From contig DPKF01000135.1 of NCBI GenBank assembly GCA_003542655.1, positions 9,721-16,358 on the forward strand: a stretch of DNA of 6,638 nucleotides. The letters run 5' to 3'. The translations under genes and the position numbers were made by a program. The notes beneath the pieces were generated by a model. It did no database searches. It saw only the letters and a program-made list of their open reading frames with translations, and was not told the DNA's origin. This stretch comes from Holosporales bacterium. Lineage in GTDB: Bacteria; Pseudomonadota; Alphaproteobacteria; Paracaedibacterales; UBA11393. The stretch's first letter is position 1. Every line of letters starts with the position of its first letter. Shown here in pieces: positions 5,987-6,638 of the stretch.

Positions 5987-6265
5987 ATGCATAATTCTAA
6001 GCGCGCTGAAATTGAAATTAATAAAATATTTGATTGGTGTGAAGAAAATGACTTTGATGATGTGGATATTAATGGGCAAGAACTTATTTTAAATAATGCT
6101 AAAGGCACTTATCAAATAAATTACCATGGCGTGACACAACAACTTTGGGTATCAACGCCTGTAACGGGCGCCCATCATTTTGAATATATGGATGGTGATT
6201 GGGTATCGACGCGTAACAAAGATAAAAAACTCTGGAAACTGATTAAAGACGAGCTTTCTTTATAA
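5987..6265 (+). CDS. cyaY: Iron-sulfur cluster assembly protein CyaY (bacterial frataxin)
   Basis: This encodes a 92-residue frataxin-family protein. Known members are cytoplasmic, bind iron and the cysteine desulfurase IscS, and tune Fe-S cluster assembly. The frataxin layout is visible: an acidic first helix (about 7-22) followed by an acidic DFDDVDING stretch (22-30), the beta strands ELILNNAKGTYQINYH, the conserved QQLWVSTP (51-58, W53), the GAHHFEY strand (61-67), GDWVS (W72), and a final helix KKLWKLIKDEL (W83). It is shorter than E. coli CyaY (106 residues) because helix 1 starts late and there is no C-terminal tail. An in-frame TAA at 5981-5983 excludes an upstream start. AGG at 5978-5980 is a weak ribosome site. 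It follows tRNA-Ala closely, probably on the same transcript, and converges on the regulator gene 19 bases beyond its stop. Confidence 0.92.
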   Translation: MHNSKRAEIEINKIFDWCEENDFDDVDINGQELILNNAKGTYQINYHGVTQQLWVSTPVTGAHHFEYMDGDWVSTRNKDKKLWKLIKDELSL

Positions 6266-6284
6266 TCGTCAAACAGATTGCAGC

Positions 6285-6638
6285 CTATTTTAATTTTGCC
6301 GCTTCTTTTCTGATGAAATCTAAAAATGCCTCTATGCGTTTTGTACCAATTAGTTCTTTTGGGTAGGCCATAATCATTTCACTGACAGGGTGGGATATAT
6401 CTGGGAATAATGGGATTAAATCGTCATAATCACGGGCAATATAATCTGCTACTAAGGCGATGCCCATGCCTGCCCGTACGCATTCTAATAACCCAAAAGC
6501 ACTGGGTAACTGTATAAAGGGTTCACGAACTTCATAAAGTTTAGCGCCTAGGTGTAATAACATATTCACATGATCTGTTGGTGCTGCGGCACCGCCTCCA
6601 TAGACAAGTAATTTATGGTTTGATAGTTCGTCCACTGT
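6285..6638 (-). CDS. LysR-type transcriptional regulator, C-terminal part (truncated by window edge)
   Basis: The 117 visible residues are the end of a LysR-type regulator, open to the window edge. They match the second half of the effector-binding domain: LLVYGGG, then LECVRAGMGIALVADYIARDYDDLIPLFPDI, corresponding to the family pattern of a V-x-x-G-x-G-I-A-x-x-P segment followed by L-x-x-L-x-P, then MIMAYPKEL and a terminal RIEAFLDFIRKEAAK helix. Full-length family members are about 300 residues, so the DNA-binding helix-turn-helix lies outside the window. A GTG at 6633-6635 is in frame, but the frame continues upstream, so it should not be taken as the start. Effector and target genes cannot be inferred. 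Confidence 0.85.
   Translation of the reverse strand, partial: TVDELSNHKLLVYGGGAAAPTDHVNMLLHLGAKLYEVREPFIQLPSAFGLLECVRAGMGIALVADYIARDYDDLIPLFPDISHPVSEMIMAYPKELIGTKRIEAFLDFIRKEAAKLK

Noticed and set aside
5910..6092. Plus-strand open frame of 60 codons containing EVRGSIPLGST
   Set aside because: It translates tRNA-Ala and then runs out of frame over cyaY.

Overview
The window looks like ordinary chromosome from an AT-rich bacterium with standard codon use. The best guess is a host-associated alphaproteobacterium of the Rickettsiales/Holosporales kind. This is inferred from low GC, a glycyl-tRNA synthetase of the separate alpha-subunit type, a bacterial frataxin (CyaY), an MHS/ProP-type transporter, and an exported-looking orphan protein. 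No 16S or other strict phylogenetic marker is present. No phage, insertion sequence or CRISPR array was recognised.

Layout, left to right. Positions 1-103 are the unresolved end of an off-window neighbour plus the region downstream of glyQ. glyQ (minus, 104-961) is divergent from a 12-helix MFS transporter gene (plus, 1202-2485); they share a 240 bp control region with a repeated GTGCAC-centred box. An orphan gene (plus, 2680-3690) follows behind its own promoter-like, repeat-rich leader. tRNA-Ser(GGA) (minus, 3963-4053) lies just downstream of pepA (minus, 4137-5624), separated from it by a hairpin terminator. A 270 bp divergent region then leads to tRNA-Ala(GGC) (plus, 5895-5970). cyaY (plus, 5987-6265) begins 16 nt after that tRNA and is probably on the same transcript. 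Finally, a LysR-type regulator gene (minus, 6285 to the edge) converges on cyaY and loses its N-terminal half at the window end.

Functionally this is mostly housekeeping: tRNA charging (glyQ), two tRNAs, intracellular peptide turnover (pepA) and Fe-S cluster assembly (cyaY). The accessory parts are the transporter, the LysR regulator and the orphan exported protein. The least explained stretch is the orphan gene with its flanks, where AGGTAT elements cluster and a 15 bp palindrome covers the predicted -10. Four predicted promoters also share a TGnTA extended -10 pattern. I see no strong evidence of a complete undescribed multi-gene system.
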